Positions 28,356-36,549 of a DNA stretch of 41,882 nucleotides are shown piece by piece (position 1 is the first letter of the stretch; each line of letters starts with the position of its first letter). A model generated the notes under the pieces. It saw only the letters and a program-made list of their open reading frames with translations. It was not told the DNA's origin and made no database searches. The stretch covers positions 1 through 41,882 of the forward strand of contig JBFMBH010000015.1 of the NCBI GenBank assembly GCA_040755095.1. Direction: 5' to 3'. The translations under genes and the position numbers were made by a program. Source of the stretch: Thermodesulfobacteriota bacterium. Lineage in GTDB: Bacteria > Desulfobacterota > Desulfobulbia > Desulfobulbales > JBFMBH01.

Positions 28356-29681
28356 ATGCCCAAGAGACGCAAGATCTTCGTCCTGGACACCAATGTCATT
28401 CTCCACGATTCGTCGTGCTTCCACCGGTTCCAGGAGCATGACGTGGTCGTGCCCATCACCGTTATCGAGGAGCTGGACGGGTTCAAGAAGGGTGGTCAGG
28501 CGGTGAACTACCATGCCCGGGAGTTCACCCGGGCACTGGATGCCCTGGATGCCGCCAGGCTGTTCAACGGCGGCGTGCCCATCGACCGGGGTGCAGGGCG
28601 GATCATGGTGCGCCTGGAAAAGCCGGTGCACCGGGATCTGCGTCCCCATTTCCATACGGACAGCGCCGACCATCGGATCCTCAACGTCGCCTACCGGCTG
28701 GCCGGCGAGCATCCGTCCCGGCCGGTGATTCTGGTCTCCAAGGACGTCAACCTGCGGATGAAGGCCCGGTCCCTGGGGCTGGCCGCCGAGGACTACACCA
28801 GCGATCACGTCAAGGATCCGGCCACCTTGAACCGGGGCTGCACGGCCGTCGATCATCTGACGGCCGGCGTCATCGAGCAGCTCCACGCCGGCGGGCGCCT
28901 GGAGCCAGGCGAGGCGGGACTGAGCCGCCAGCCGGCGGCCAACGAGTTTCTGATCCTGCGCAACGGCAAGCAGTCGGCCCTGGGCTTCTTCGAGGCCGCG
29001 GCCGGCACCGTCCGCCTGGTCCGGAAAGGGAGCGCCAGCGGGATCACGCCTCGCAACGCCGAGCAGGCCTTTGCCCTGGATGCCCTTATGAACCGGGATA
29101 TCCCCCTGGTGGCCATCACCGGCAAGGCAGGCACCGGCAAGACCCTTCTGGCCCTGGCCGCTGCCCTGGAGCGGCTCCATGACTACCGCCAGATCCTCCT
29201 GGCCCGGCCGGTGGTGCCCTTGTCCAACCGGGACCTGGGCTTCTTGCCCGGGGATGTGCAGGCCAAGCTGCACCCGTACATGCAGCCCCTTTACGACAAC
29301 CTGGCGGTGATCCGGGGCCAGTTCCCGGAAGGCTCCGACCGCCACCGGGCCCTGGGCCGGCTCCTGGCCGAGGGCGGGCTGGTCATCGAGCCACTGGCCT
29401 ACATCCGGGGGCGCTCCCTGGTGAAGCTCTTCGTGATCGTGGACGAGTCCCAGAACCTCACGCCCCACGAGGTGAAGACCATCGTCACCCGGGCCGGGGC
29501 TGGCACCAGGATCGTCCTCACCGGCGATCTGTTCCAGATCGACCACCCCTATCTGGACACCCAGTCCAACGGCTTGTCCCACCTCATCGACAAGCTGGCC
29601 GGCCAGCCCCTCTTCGCCCATGTCCATCTGGCCAAGGGCGAGCGCTCGCAACTGGCGGACCTGGCCTCGGACCTGCTCTGA
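28356..29681 (+). CDS. PIN-PhoH fusion protein (RNase/helicase type)
   Basis: A 441-residue fusion. The N-terminal PIN nuclease domain (residues ~1-135) shows its acidic centre in 'FVLDTNVILHD', 'EELDGF' and 'DSADHRILNVAYRL'. The C-terminal PhoH-like ATPase has Walker A 'AITGKAGTGKT' and Walker B 'IVDESQNLTPHEVK', with 'LARPVVPLSNRDLGFLPG' and 'RIVLTGDLFQID' between and after them. Characterised PIN-PhoH (PhoH2) proteins act on RNA as nuclease plus helicase. E. coli phoH belongs to the phosphate regulon, and a PhoB-like box lies upstream here, so phosphate control is plausible. ATG at 28356 with CAGGAG 5-10 nt upstream. Confidence 0.93.
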   Translation: MPKRRKIFVLDTNVILHDSSCFHRFQEHDVVVPITVIEELDGFKKGGQAVNYHAREFTRALDALDAARLFNGGVPIDRGAGRIMVRLEKPVHRDLRPHFHTDSADHRILNVAYRLAGEHPSRPVILVSKDVNLRMKARSLGLAAEDYTSDHVKDPATLNRGCTAVDHLTAGVIEQLHAGGRLEPGEAGLSRQPAANEFLILRNGKQSALGFFEAAAGTVRLVRKGSASGITPRNAEQAFALDALMNRDIPLVAITGKAGTGKTLLALAAALERLHDYRQILLARPVVPLSNRDLGFLPGDVQAKLHPYMQPLYDNLAVIRGQFPEGSDRHRALGRLLAEGGLVIEPLAYIRGRSLVKLFVIVDESQNLTPHEVKTIVTRAGAGTRIVLTGDLFQIDHPYLDTQSNGLSHLIDKLAGQPLFAHVHLAKGERSQLADLASDLL

Positions 29682-29697
29682 GGGCGGGCGGTCTCTC

Positions 29698-29860
29698 GCA
29701 GGAAACAACGGCCACCAGAGCGGACTTCCGGCGTCTCACCCAGTTGGGTGCGCCCCGCGTATGGCAAGCCACAAATCCCATGGACCCATGGACCCACGGG
29801 ACCTATAGGACCTGCAGGACCTATAGGACTTATGGGAGGCCACCATGGCCAGTTTCCGGC
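29698..29860 (-). repeat. Interspersed repeat, copy B (inverted relative to copy A)
   Basis: Read on the minus strand it starts with the 'gccggaaactggccatggtggcctc' edge. Then come five 9-mers, CCCATAAGT, CCTATAGGT, CCTGCAGGT, CCTATAGGT, CCCGTGGGT, and two CCATGGGT-like units. The 'atgggatttgtgg' bridge follows, then the header GCGGGGCGCACCC...CCGGAAG and the tail 'tccgctctggtggccgttgtttc'. The flanks match copy A closely while the internal 9-mer number differs. It lies between the PIN-PhoH gene and the metK-like gene, ending 16 nt from the latter's stop. Confidence 0.8.
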
Positions 29861-29875
29861 TGGCCGTCCCTTCGG

Positions 29876-31099
29876 CTAGCCCCCCGCCCGTGCCGCCAGG
29901 CCGGCCTCGGCCCGCAGGGCGGCGAGCCGATCCGTGACCTCCCAGGGCAGGCCCATGTCCATCCGGCCCACCTGGCCGTAGGCGGCCAGCTTCCGGTAGA
30001 AGCCGCCCTTGACCGAGGCCGGCAGGTGCCGCAGCCGGAACTGGCGGAGGATGGCGGCGGGCCGGAAATCGAACTGCCGGCGCACCAGGTGGCCGAGGGC
30101 CTCGTCATCCAGGTGACCGGTGCCAAAGCTTTCCACCTGCACGCTCACCGGCCGGGCCACCCCCACCGCATAGCTCAGATGCACCTCGCACTCGCCGGCC
30201 AGCCCTGCCGCCACCAGATTCCTGGCGGCGTACCGGGCCGCATAGGCGCCGGTGCGGTCGATCCGGTTGGGGTCCTTGCCGGAGAGCGCAGCGCCGCTGT
30301 GGCGGGCGTATTCGCCGTACGTGTCGATGGCGTTCTTGCGACCGGTGAGCCCGGAATGGGCGGTGGGGCCGCAGGGCAGGAAGGAGCCGCCGCTGCGGAC
30401 CATGACCAGGGTGGTGCCGTCGGGCTGGATCTCTTCGCCAAAAAAGGCCGGCTCGATCACCGCCGCCCGCACCTCGTTGCCCAGACGATCGGGATCCACG
30501 GCACCGGCGGTGGCGCGCAGGCAGACCTGGAGGTTGACGCTGTTGACCCGCACCGGCCGGCCCTGCCGGTATTCCACCCCCACCTGGGCGCGACCGTCCG
30601 GGGCCAGGTAGGGCAGGATCCCCTGGAAGCGCACCGCGCTCAGGCGGCGGGCCAGCTTGTGGGCCAGCCAGATGGGCATCGGCAGCAGCCCGGGGCTCTG
30701 CCGGCAGGCGAAGCCGAAGACATTGACCTGGTTTCTCGCCCCCACCGCCTCGACGCCGGCCTCGTCCAGGCTGTGCTCGTCGTAGCGCCGGCTCGGGTCC
30801 AGGGGCACGTCATTGAGGCTGGTCAGGACCGTGCAGGTCTTGCCGTTGAAGCCCTCCTCGTTGTAGCCCACCTGGGTGATGACGTCCCGCACCACCTGGG
30901 GGATGTCGATGAGGGCGGTGGACGAGAAGTGGGCGGCCACGAAGACGATGCTCTGGGCCAGGGCGCACTGCGCGGTGATGCGGGCACAGGGATCCTGCTG
31001 CAGGAAGCGATCGACGATGGCGTCGCTGATGAGGTCACACAGCTTGTCCGGATGGCCCTCGGTCACCGATTCGGAGGTGAAGATGAAGTTCTGGCGCAT
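29876..31099 (-). CDS. metK: Divergent S-adenosylmethionine synthetase (MetK family)
   Basis: A 407-residue MetK-family protein. N-terminal 'FTSESVTEGHPDKLCDLISDAIVD' keeps the His/Asp of the ATP and Mg site. C-terminal 'GLTGRKNAIDTYG', 'SGKDPNRIDRTGAYAARY', 'SYAVGVARPVSVQVESFGTG' and 'GQVGRMDMGLPWE' follow the family. Several near-invariant spots differ: 'GAGDQG' is 'GARNQV', 'PDxKSQV' is 'PDGRAQV', the Asp before 'GLTGRK' is replaced (TAHSG), and 'HGGGAFSGKD' is 'HSGAALSGKD'. It is either a divergent MAT subfamily or a paralog with altered chemistry. It lies 24 nt after the P-ATPase gene on the same strand, so it is probably the last gene of that operon. Confidence 0.85.
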   Translation of the reverse strand: MRQNFIFTSESVTEGHPDKLCDLISDAIVDRFLQQDPCARITAQCALAQSIVFVAAHFSSTALIDIPQVVRDVITQVGYNEEGFNGKTCTVLTSLNDVPLDPSRRYDEHSLDEAGVEAVGARNQVNVFGFACRQSPGLLPMPIWLAHKLARRLSAVRFQGILPYLAPDGRAQVGVEYRQGRPVRVNSVNLQVCLRATAGAVDPDRLGNEVRAAVIEPAFFGEEIQPDGTTLVMVRSGGSFLPCGPTAHSGLTGRKNAIDTYGEYARHSGAALSGKDPNRIDRTGAYAARYAARNLVAAGLAGECEVHLSYAVGVARPVSVQVESFGTGHLDDEALGHLVRRQFDFRPAAILRQFRLRHLPASVKGGFYRKLAAYGQVGRMDMGLPWEVTDRLAALRAEAGLAARAGG

Positions 31100-31123
31100 G
31101 GGCCTTCCTCACGGGTTGTGGCC

Positions 31124-34100
31124 TCAGCAGGCCGGCACCGGCGGCAAGGGGGTGGCCGGCGGCCGCCGGGCCGTGGTGGCCTTCTTCACGGTTTCGTTGA
31201 CGACAAGCGGCAGGCCAGCGGCGGCCCCCACCACCAGAAGATCGCTCACCCCCAGGGCGGCCACGCCCAGGAAGGAGCGCAGGCCGGGCACCAGAATGGC
31301 CGCCCCTTGCAGGGCCAGGGATCCCAAAAGGGCCCGGGACAGGTGCCGGTTGGGCGCCAGGTGGCCATAGTCCAGCACCGTGTGGCGGTCGGAGCGGCAG
31401 GACAGGGCGTGCAGGAGCTGGCCGATGGTGAGGGACAGGAAGGCCAGGCCGCCGGCCCGGGGGCCCCGGCCGTAACGGGCCAGCCCGTAACCGTAGGCGG
31501 CCAGGGAGGAGGCCCCCAGCACCGCTGCCTCCCGGCCCAGCCGCGCCAGGTGCGCCCGGTGGACGATGGGCTCCCGGGGGTCCCGGGGCGGCTGCCAAAG
31601 AACGTCTGCCTCGGCCGGCTCCAGGGACAGGGCCAGGCCCGGGAAGATGTCCGTGACCAGGTTGATCCACAAGAGCTGCATCTCGGTCAAGGGCTGGCCC
31701 AGGCCGGCGGCATTGGCGGCGAAGACGACGATGATCTCGCTCAAGTTGGTGGCGAGGAGGAAATGCAGGGCCTTGCGCACGTTGCCGTGGATGGTGCGGC
31801 CCTGGGCCACTGCCTCCAGCATGGTGTCCAGCTGGTCATCCTCCAGGATGACATCCGCCACCTCCCGGGCCACATCGGTGCCGGTGCCACCCATGGCGAT
31901 GCCGATGTCGGCGGCCTTCAGGGCCGGGCCATCGTTGATGCCGTCGCCGGTCATGGCCACCACCCGGCCGCTGGCCTGCAAGGCCCGGACGATCTCCAGC
32001 TTGTGGGCCGGACTCACCCGGGAGAAGACCGCGGCCTGGGCCGCCAGGGCCTGGAGGGCCTCGGGCGGCAGATGGCTGAAGGTGGTGGAGTCCAGGATGC
32101 CAAGGGGCTCCGAGCCGGAGATGTCCAGGGCCTTGCCCACCGCGTAGGCGGTGGGCGACTGGTCGCCGGTGATCATCACCGTCTTGACGCCGGCCCGGTG
32201 GAAGCGGGCGATGAGGGCCCGCACCCCGGGCCGCACCGGATCGGCCATCCCCACCAGGCCCAGCCAGGTGAGCTGGCAGCCGGCCAGGGCCTCCGCGTCG
32301 GTGACGGAGTCGTCCTCGTCCAGGAGGGCGTAGGCCAGACCCAGGACCCGCAAGGCCTTGCCGGCCATGACCTCGTTCTCCTGGCGCAGGAATTCCCGGG
32401 TCTCGTCGTCCAGGGGCCGGACCTCGCCGCCTTGCATATGGCAGGAGGCCAGTGCCAGGACCTCCAGGGGGCTGCCCTTGACGGCTGCCAGGCGCGGGCC
32501 ACCGCCGTTGGTGTGCAGGGTCACCATGAGGTTGCGGCCCTCGGCCCGGTGCAGGATGCTCGCGCGGGGCAGGGCCAGGAGCATGGCCGCCACGTCGAGA
32601 CCGGCATCCATGGCCATGTGCACCAGCGCTTTTTCGGTGGGCGAGCCGCTCACCACCACCTCGCCCTCGCCGGGGATGACCTCGCTTTCGGTGCACAGAC
32701 AGGCCACCGCGGCCAGGGCCCGGGCCTCGTTGGCCAGTCCCTCGCCATCGCCCAGGGACAGGGGGGCACGCGGCCCGTCCAGGGCATGGCTGCGGCCACC
32801 CACCAGCACCTCCACCACGGTCATGCGGTTGGCGGTGATGGTGCCGGTCTTGTCCAGGCACAGCACCTGGGTGGCGCCCAGGGCCTCGATGGCGTCGAGG
32901 TGGCGGACCAGCACCCCCCGGCGGCGCATGGCGCGCACCCCCAGGGCCAGGGTGGTGGTGGCCACCGTGGGCAGCCCTTCAGGGACCGCGGCCACGGCCA
33001 GGGAGATGGCGGCCTTCAGCATGGGGATGAAGCCCTGGCCTCGCAGGAGTCCAAGGACAAAGACCAGGCCGCACAGCACGCCCGAGACCACCGACATCTG
33101 GGTGCCCAGCCGGTCCAGCTGCTGCTCCATGGGGGTGGCCGGTGCGGTCTCCCGGCCCACCATGGTCTGGATGGCACCCACCTCGGTCTGGCTGCCGGTG
33201 GCGGTCACCACCGCCAGGCCCTGGCCCCCGGTGACCAGAGTGCCGAGATAGACCATGTTGCAGCGGTCCGGCAGGGGCATCGCCGCCTCCACCGTCACCT
33301 CGGCCTGCTTGGCCGCGGGCACGCTCTCACCGGTCAAGGCCGACTCGTCGATGGACAGCCGGGCGCTCTCCACCAGCCGGGCGTCGGCGGCGACGTACTG
33401 GCCGGGGCGCAGGACCAGCACATCCCCTGGCACCAGCTCCTCGACGCCGGTGTCCCGGACCTGCCCATCCCGCAAGGTCAGGGCCCGGGGCCGCACCAGA
33501 TCCTTCAGGGCATGGATGGTGCGCTCGGTCTGGCTTTCCGTGACGTAGCCGATGGCGGCGTTGATGCCCACCACCCCCATGATCACCACCGCGTCCACCA
33601 GGCCGCCGGTGGCAGCGGACAGGACCGCGGCCCCGGCCAGGAGCGCCACCGGCACCGAGGCCAGCTGCTCGGCGAGGACGCGCCAGGGCGACCGGGGCAC
33701 TGCCTCGGGCAGCAGATTGGGGCCGTAGCGGGCCAGCCGGCGGTCCGCCTCCTTCTGGCTCAGGCCGGCCGGAGAGGTCGTAAGCGCCTGCACCACCTCC
33801 TGGCGGTCCAGGGCATGCCAGGAGAGGGCGGGGGTCGCGCTGGCCGGTCGGGGCACGCTGGCCCCTGGCGGCCGGGGTCGGGGAGCGGCCACCTGCGGCA
33901 CCGGGGACGGCGGAGCCGGGGTGCCCTTTCCAGCGGCCGCCCCCAGCACGGCCTCGACGCAGGATTTCACCGACCGGCTGGACTGAAGGGAGTTGTAGAA
34001 AACGAGGAGGTGGCCGGTGACCGTGCTGGCCGACACCGGACCGATGCCGGGAAAGGCGAGCAGCCGGCTTTCCAGATGGACCTTCAGGGCCTTGCTGCGC

Positions 34101-34207
34101 CGCAGCCCCGGCACCCGGAAACGGGCTCGGCCCCTGACCGCATCGTGGATGGTGGCGACCACGGACGATGCGGCCAGGGGCCGAGCAGGCGAAGCGCCGG
34201 GCGGCAT
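31124..34207 (-). CDS. P2-type cation-transporting ATPase with Cys-less HMA2-like N-terminus
   Basis: A 1027-residue ion pump. Residues ~15-95 form an HMA2-like ferredoxin fold ('GRARFRVPGLRRSKALKVHLESRLLAFPGI...TVTGHLLVFYN') without the CxxC metal motif, followed by a Pro-rich linker. The pump core has actuator 'ALTGESVP', phosphorylation 'CLDKTGTIT', hinge 'TGDGINDGPALK' and 'MVTLH' nucleotide-domain strands. The membrane motif is 'AVPEGLP' (P2A, not CPx). M5/M6 keep 'NLSEIIVVF' and 'WINLVTDIFPGLAL', the Asn/Glu and Asn/Asp positions that coordinate Ca2+ in SERCA-type pumps. Ca2+ or Mn2+ is therefore more likely than Cu or Zn. It starts 6 nt after the 22-mer repeat gene. Confidence 0.93.
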   Translation of the reverse strand: MPPGASPARPLAASSVVATIHDAVRGRARFRVPGLRRSKALKVHLESRLLAFPGIGPVSASTVTGHLLVFYNSLQSSRSVKSCVEAVLGAAAGKGTPAPPSPVPQVAAPRPRPPGASVPRPASATPALSWHALDRQEVVQALTTSPAGLSQKEADRRLARYGPNLLPEAVPRSPWRVLAEQLASVPVALLAGAAVLSAATGGLVDAVVIMGVVGINAAIGYVTESQTERTIHALKDLVRPRALTLRDGQVRDTGVEELVPGDVLVLRPGQYVAADARLVESARLSIDESALTGESVPAAKQAEVTVEAAMPLPDRCNMVYLGTLVTGGQGLAVVTATGSQTEVGAIQTMVGRETAPATPMEQQLDRLGTQMSVVSGVLCGLVFVLGLLRGQGFIPMLKAAISLAVAAVPEGLPTVATTTLALGVRAMRRRGVLVRHLDAIEALGATQVLCLDKTGTITANRMTVVEVLVGGRSHALDGPRAPLSLGDGEGLANEARALAAVACLCTESEVIPGEGEVVVSGSPTEKALVHMAMDAGLDVAAMLLALPRASILHRAEGRNLMVTLHTNGGGPRLAAVKGSPLEVLALASCHMQGGEVRPLDDETREFLRQENEVMAGKALRVLGLAYALLDEDDSVTDAEALAGCQLTWLGLVGMADPVRPGVRALIARFHRAGVKTVMITGDQSPTAYAVGKALDISGSEPLGILDSTTFSHLPPEALQALAAQAAVFSRVSPAHKLEIVRALQASGRVVAMTGDGINDGPALKAADIGIAMGGTGTDVAREVADVILEDDQLDTMLEAVAQGRTIHGNVRKALHFLLATNLSEIIVVFAANAAGLGQPLTEMQLLWINLVTDIFPGLALSLEPAEADVLWQPPRDPREPIVHRAHLARLGREAAVLGASSLAAYGYGLARYGRGPRAGGLAFLSLTIGQLLHALSCRSDRHTVLDYGHLAPNRHLSRALLGSLALQGAAILVPGLRSFLGVAALGVSDLLVVGAAAGLPLVVNETVKKATTARRPPATPLPPVPAC

Positions 34208-34213
34208 GGGCGG

Positions 34214-34960
34214 CTACTTCTTGACCAAGGCCTTGCGGGCACCGCCCTTGTCTTCCGCGGCCTCGCCTTCAGAAGCCTCGGGAGCGACCGGAGGCACAGC
34301 CGCGGCCGCCGCGGCCTTCGTCGTCTTCGGACTCGGGGCGGAGGGCAGGGCAGCGACGAGCACCTCCTTTGCCCCGCCAATGGCCCCCACCAGCACGTCG
34401 GTGACCGTGCGGCTGGCGGTCTTGCCAATGGCACCGGCGGCCTCGATGGCTCCCACCACCGCGGTGCGGCCGACCTCCTCGATGTTGCCACCCACCTCCC
34501 GGGTGGCCTCCAGGACCCCGTCCACCGTCCGGCGGGCCACCAGGCCCACATCGGCCCCGACCGAGGCCGCGGCCTGCACGGCCCCCCGGGCGGTCTGGCC
34601 GGCCGCGGTCACCAGGTCGCCGCCCACATCGCTCACCCCCATGATCACGCCCTTGGCCACACTCTTGGTGCCCAGGATGAGGCCGGCCCCCACCTCTTCG
34701 GTGGCCTGGATGGCGCCCTTGATGACATCGCCGGCCACGTCGACGGTGCCCTTGGCCACCTCGCCGGTGCTCTTGGCCACGTCACCCGTGGCCCGCAGGG
34801 TGCTGCAGACCACGTTGCGGGCCAGGGCGACGATCTCGGCCTCGATCTCGTTCAAGCCCTTCAGGCTGTGGATGATGCCGTTCTTGATCTGGGTGCCAGC
34901 CTGCTGCAGGCTGGGGCCACTCGCCGTCGCTGTCTGGGTGTCGTCTTCCACGATGACCAT
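34214..34960 (-). CDS. 22-residue-repeat amphipathic-helix protein (apolipoprotein/synuclein-like)
   Basis: A 248-residue Ala/Gly/Val-rich protein. From about residue 82 it consists of consecutive 22-residue repeats, each starting G-A/V-I/V/L and carrying an acidic 'E/D-V-G' near position 8-10: 'GAIQATEEVG', 'GVIMGVSDVG', 'GAVQAAASVG', 'GVLEATREVG', 'GAIEAAGAIG', 'GAIGGAKEV'. Shorter 11-mer-like units precede them ('GDVAKSTGEVAKGTVDVAG'). Such 11/22-mer helices lie flat on membranes or particles. No catalytic motif or signal peptide is seen. The C-terminal tail is Ala/Pro/Glu/Lys-rich and disordered. It lies directly before the P-ATPase gene in the operon. A membrane-surface or scaffold role is inference; the family is unknown to me. 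Confidence 0.8.
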   Translation of the reverse strand: MVIVEDDTQTATASGPSLQQAGTQIKNGIIHSLKGLNEIEAEIVALARNVVCSTLRATGDVAKSTGEVAKGTVDVAGDVIKGAIQATEEVGAGLILGTKSVAKGVIMGVSDVGGDLVTAAGQTARGAVQAAASVGADVGLVARRTVDGVLEATREVGGNIEEVGRTAVVGAIEAAGAIGKTASRTVTDVLVGAIGGAKEVLVAALPSAPSPKTTKAAAAAAVPPVAPEASEGEAAEDKGGARKALVKK

Positions 34961-35016
34961 CGGCTTGCCTCCTCGTCCCTTCGGATGTTCCTCTTCGCCC
35001 CCTGGACAAGGGACAC

Positions 35017-35568
35017 TCAGTCCCGGGAGACTCCCGTCGCAGGACCCTGCGCGCCTGCCGCCTCCGGCCTCCTCCCGCCCACCTGGACCCCGGACAGGAG
35101 GGTGAGGCCGTACCAGAACAGGGTGTACCAGGCCGGAGCCCGCAGATTGCCCCGCAGGATCTGCAGCACGCCGGCCCCCAGAAGGCCGATGCCCGCCAAG
35201 GTCGGCAGGTCAAAGCGGCCGCCGGTGGCCCGGCGCACCTGCTGATCGGCGGCCCGGACCTCCTGCCGCAAGGCCACGGCCACCGAGACCGGGCCCTGGG
35301 CCCACGGGCGCTTGGCCTCCGGCCCGGCGGCAAGATCGAACAGCCCGGCCTGCCGGGCCTGGCGAGCCAAGGCCTGCAGACTGCCGGTGTGGTGCACCAC
35401 CAGGCTGCCTCGGGGGGCATGGCTTACGACGGCCAGGCAGCCGGGCAGGGCCAGAAGCTGCGGCTCCAGGCCGGCGAAGAAGACCGGATCTCCCTGCCGG
35501 GAGGGGATCCGCAGGCGAGCACGGCCGGGGAGCTGGTGGGCAAGCCGCGCCTCAGGCAGGCTGCCCAC
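35017..35568 (-). CDS. HMA2-like domain protein with C-terminal membrane segments
   Basis: About 183 residues. The N-terminal half is an HMA2-type fold: 'ARLAHQLPGRARLRIPSRQGDPVFFAGLEPQLLALPGCLAVVSHAPRGSLVVHH'. There is no CxxC. A linker follows, then a short hydrophobic pair 'DLPTLAGIGLLGAGVLQILRG' and 'WYTLFWYGLTLLSG' likely to insert in the membrane. The GTG at 35568 overlaps the end of the DUF5132 gene by 17 nt and has GAGG upstream. The longer frame to 35853 only shadows DUF5132. The domain resembles the N-terminus of the neighbouring P-ATPase, suggesting a partner of the pump. Confidence 0.7.
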   Translation of the reverse strand: MGSLPEARLAHQLPGRARLRIPSRQGDPVFFAGLEPQLLALPGCLAVVSHAPRGSLVVHHTGSLQALARQARQAGLFDLAAGPEAKRPWAQGPVSVAVALRQEVRAADQQVRRATGGRFDLPTLAGIGLLGAGVLQILRGNLRAPAWYTLFWYGLTLLSGVQVGGRRPEAAGAQGPATGVSRD

Positions 35569-35911
35569 TGTCGGCCTCGTCCACGGCCAGTCGCCCCGCC
35601 TCCGGCTCCGGCTGCTCCTGGGGACAGGCAGCTCCGGTCCCGGCCATGCCAGCAGCCAGGGCGTGCTCCTCCTCCACCTCGGCCTTGGCCTCCGCCCACA
35701 GGTCCTCGACGATCTCGCCGGTCTCGGCAGCCAGCTCTTTGCCCTTTTCGAACAGCACCAGGCCGCTCTTGATGGCCGCCTTGGCCACCGGCTTGGCAGC
35801 CTGGGCCAGCACCGGCAGAAGGCGTGGCGCCAGCACCGCCGCCCCCAGGCCAACCGCCAGGCCCACCAGCGTCTTGCCCTTGAGAAGATCTCCCACCATG
35901 CCCATGCGCAC
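35552..35911 (-). CDS. DUF5132-type protein
   Basis: A 119-residue protein. 'GDLLKGKTLVGLAVGLGAAVLAPRLLPVLAQAAKPVAKAAIKSGLVLFEKGKELAAETGEIVEDLWAEAKAEVE' is characteristic of DUF5132: one membrane-type helix followed by an amphipathic, acidic helix. The acidic, disordered tail ends at 'ADSGQPA'. DUF5132 genes are often found beside HMA2-domain proteins and P-type ATPases, as here. They may act like small pump-associated membrane scaffolds, which is inference from context only. A predicted promoter lies ~100 nt upstream. Confidence 0.8.
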   Translation of the reverse strand: MRMGMVGDLLKGKTLVGLAVGLGAAVLAPRLLPVLAQAAKPVAKAAIKSGLVLFEKGKELAAETGEIVEDLWAEAKAEVEEEHALAAGMAGTGAACPQEQPEPEAGRLAVDEADSGQPA

Positions 35912-36014
35912 CCCCCTTGCTCTGCAGCGTTCCGGTCAGCCCCGGCAGCACGACGCTACCCAAGCCCGAAGGTCGGGTCGGCCACCGGATCGGTGCCTCG
36001 TCTACGGATGCCCT

Positions 36015-36043
36015 ATGGTACGGAGGCGGTTCGGCCCTGGCAA
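36015..36043 (-). promoter_or_regulatory. Predicted promoter of DUF5132-HMA2-22mer-ATPase-MetK operon
   Basis: Minus strand: TTGCCA (36043-36038), a 17-nt spacer and TACCAT (36020-36015), about 100 nt before the DUF5132 ATG. It suggests the five downstream genes can be transcribed apart from the zinc-ribbon/HMA2 pair. Confidence 0.5.
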
Positions 36044-36173
36044 GGACGGATGGCGCCCAGGTAGCAGGTAAATTCATTACTTCCCTGCTCAGGGCACACC
36101 TCATCCTTGCCAGCCCGGACCCGTTTTGAAGGCCTGCTGCCATGATGGCAGCGGGCCGGGCAGGGGAGGGGGG

Positions 36174-36545
36174 TCAGATCAGGGCGGAGAGGAAGGACAG
36201 GCCGGTGCCGGCCAGGGCTCGATCCATGGCCAGGCTCATCACCACCTTGCCCACCAGCTCTCCCATCCTGCCGGAGGTGTGGGCCAGATGCTGGTCGTGG
36301 CTCATGGCCTGCTTCGGATCGAAGAGGCCTTCCCGCTCCAGGAGGCGGAGGATGGCCACCGGGGTGAGGCGCTCCCGATCGTATTGCACGGTGACACTGC
36401 CGGTGACCGGGTTGGCCTGCACCGAGCGCACGCCAGCCAGCTGGCTGATGAGCCGTTCGGTCTCCTGGGCCGCGGCCTCGTTGCGGCGCACCCTTGGACT
36501 CCTGATGCGCAGCCGTCCCGGAACGTGATGCTTGTAGTAGCCCAT
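36174..36545 (-). CDS. HMA2-like domain protein
   Basis: A 123-residue protein. 'MGYYKHHVPGRLRIRSPRVRRNEAAAQETERLISQLAGVRSVQANPVTGSVTVQYD' is an HMA2-type ferredoxin fold without Cys pairs. A short helical linker ('PVAILRLLEREGLFD') follows, then a C-terminal hydrophobic helix ('GELVGKVVMSLAMDRALAGTGLSFLSALI') similar to the membrane-associated ends of pump-linked HMA2 proteins. ATG at 36545 with GAGGAC ~8 nt upstream, only 4 nt after the zinc-ribbon gene stop. It is separated from DUF5132 by 262 nt that carry a promoter-like site. Confidence 0.75.
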   Translation of the reverse strand: MGYYKHHVPGRLRIRSPRVRRNEAAAQETERLISQLAGVRSVQANPVTGSVTVQYDRERLTPVAILRLLEREGLFDPKQAMSHDQHLAHTSGRMGELVGKVVMSLAMDRALAGTGLSFLSALI

Positions 36546-36549
36546 GGTG

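Noticed and set aside
31100-31123. SAM riboswitch before the metK-like gene
   Set aside because: Only 24 nt separate it from the P-ATPase gene; no room for an aptamer and no expression platform seen.
29744-35245. Very long plus-strand frame (1833 codons)
   Set aside because: It is antisense to metK-like, P-ATPase and 22-mer genes, has His/Gly/Gln-rich text with no domain, and only reflects high GC codon use.
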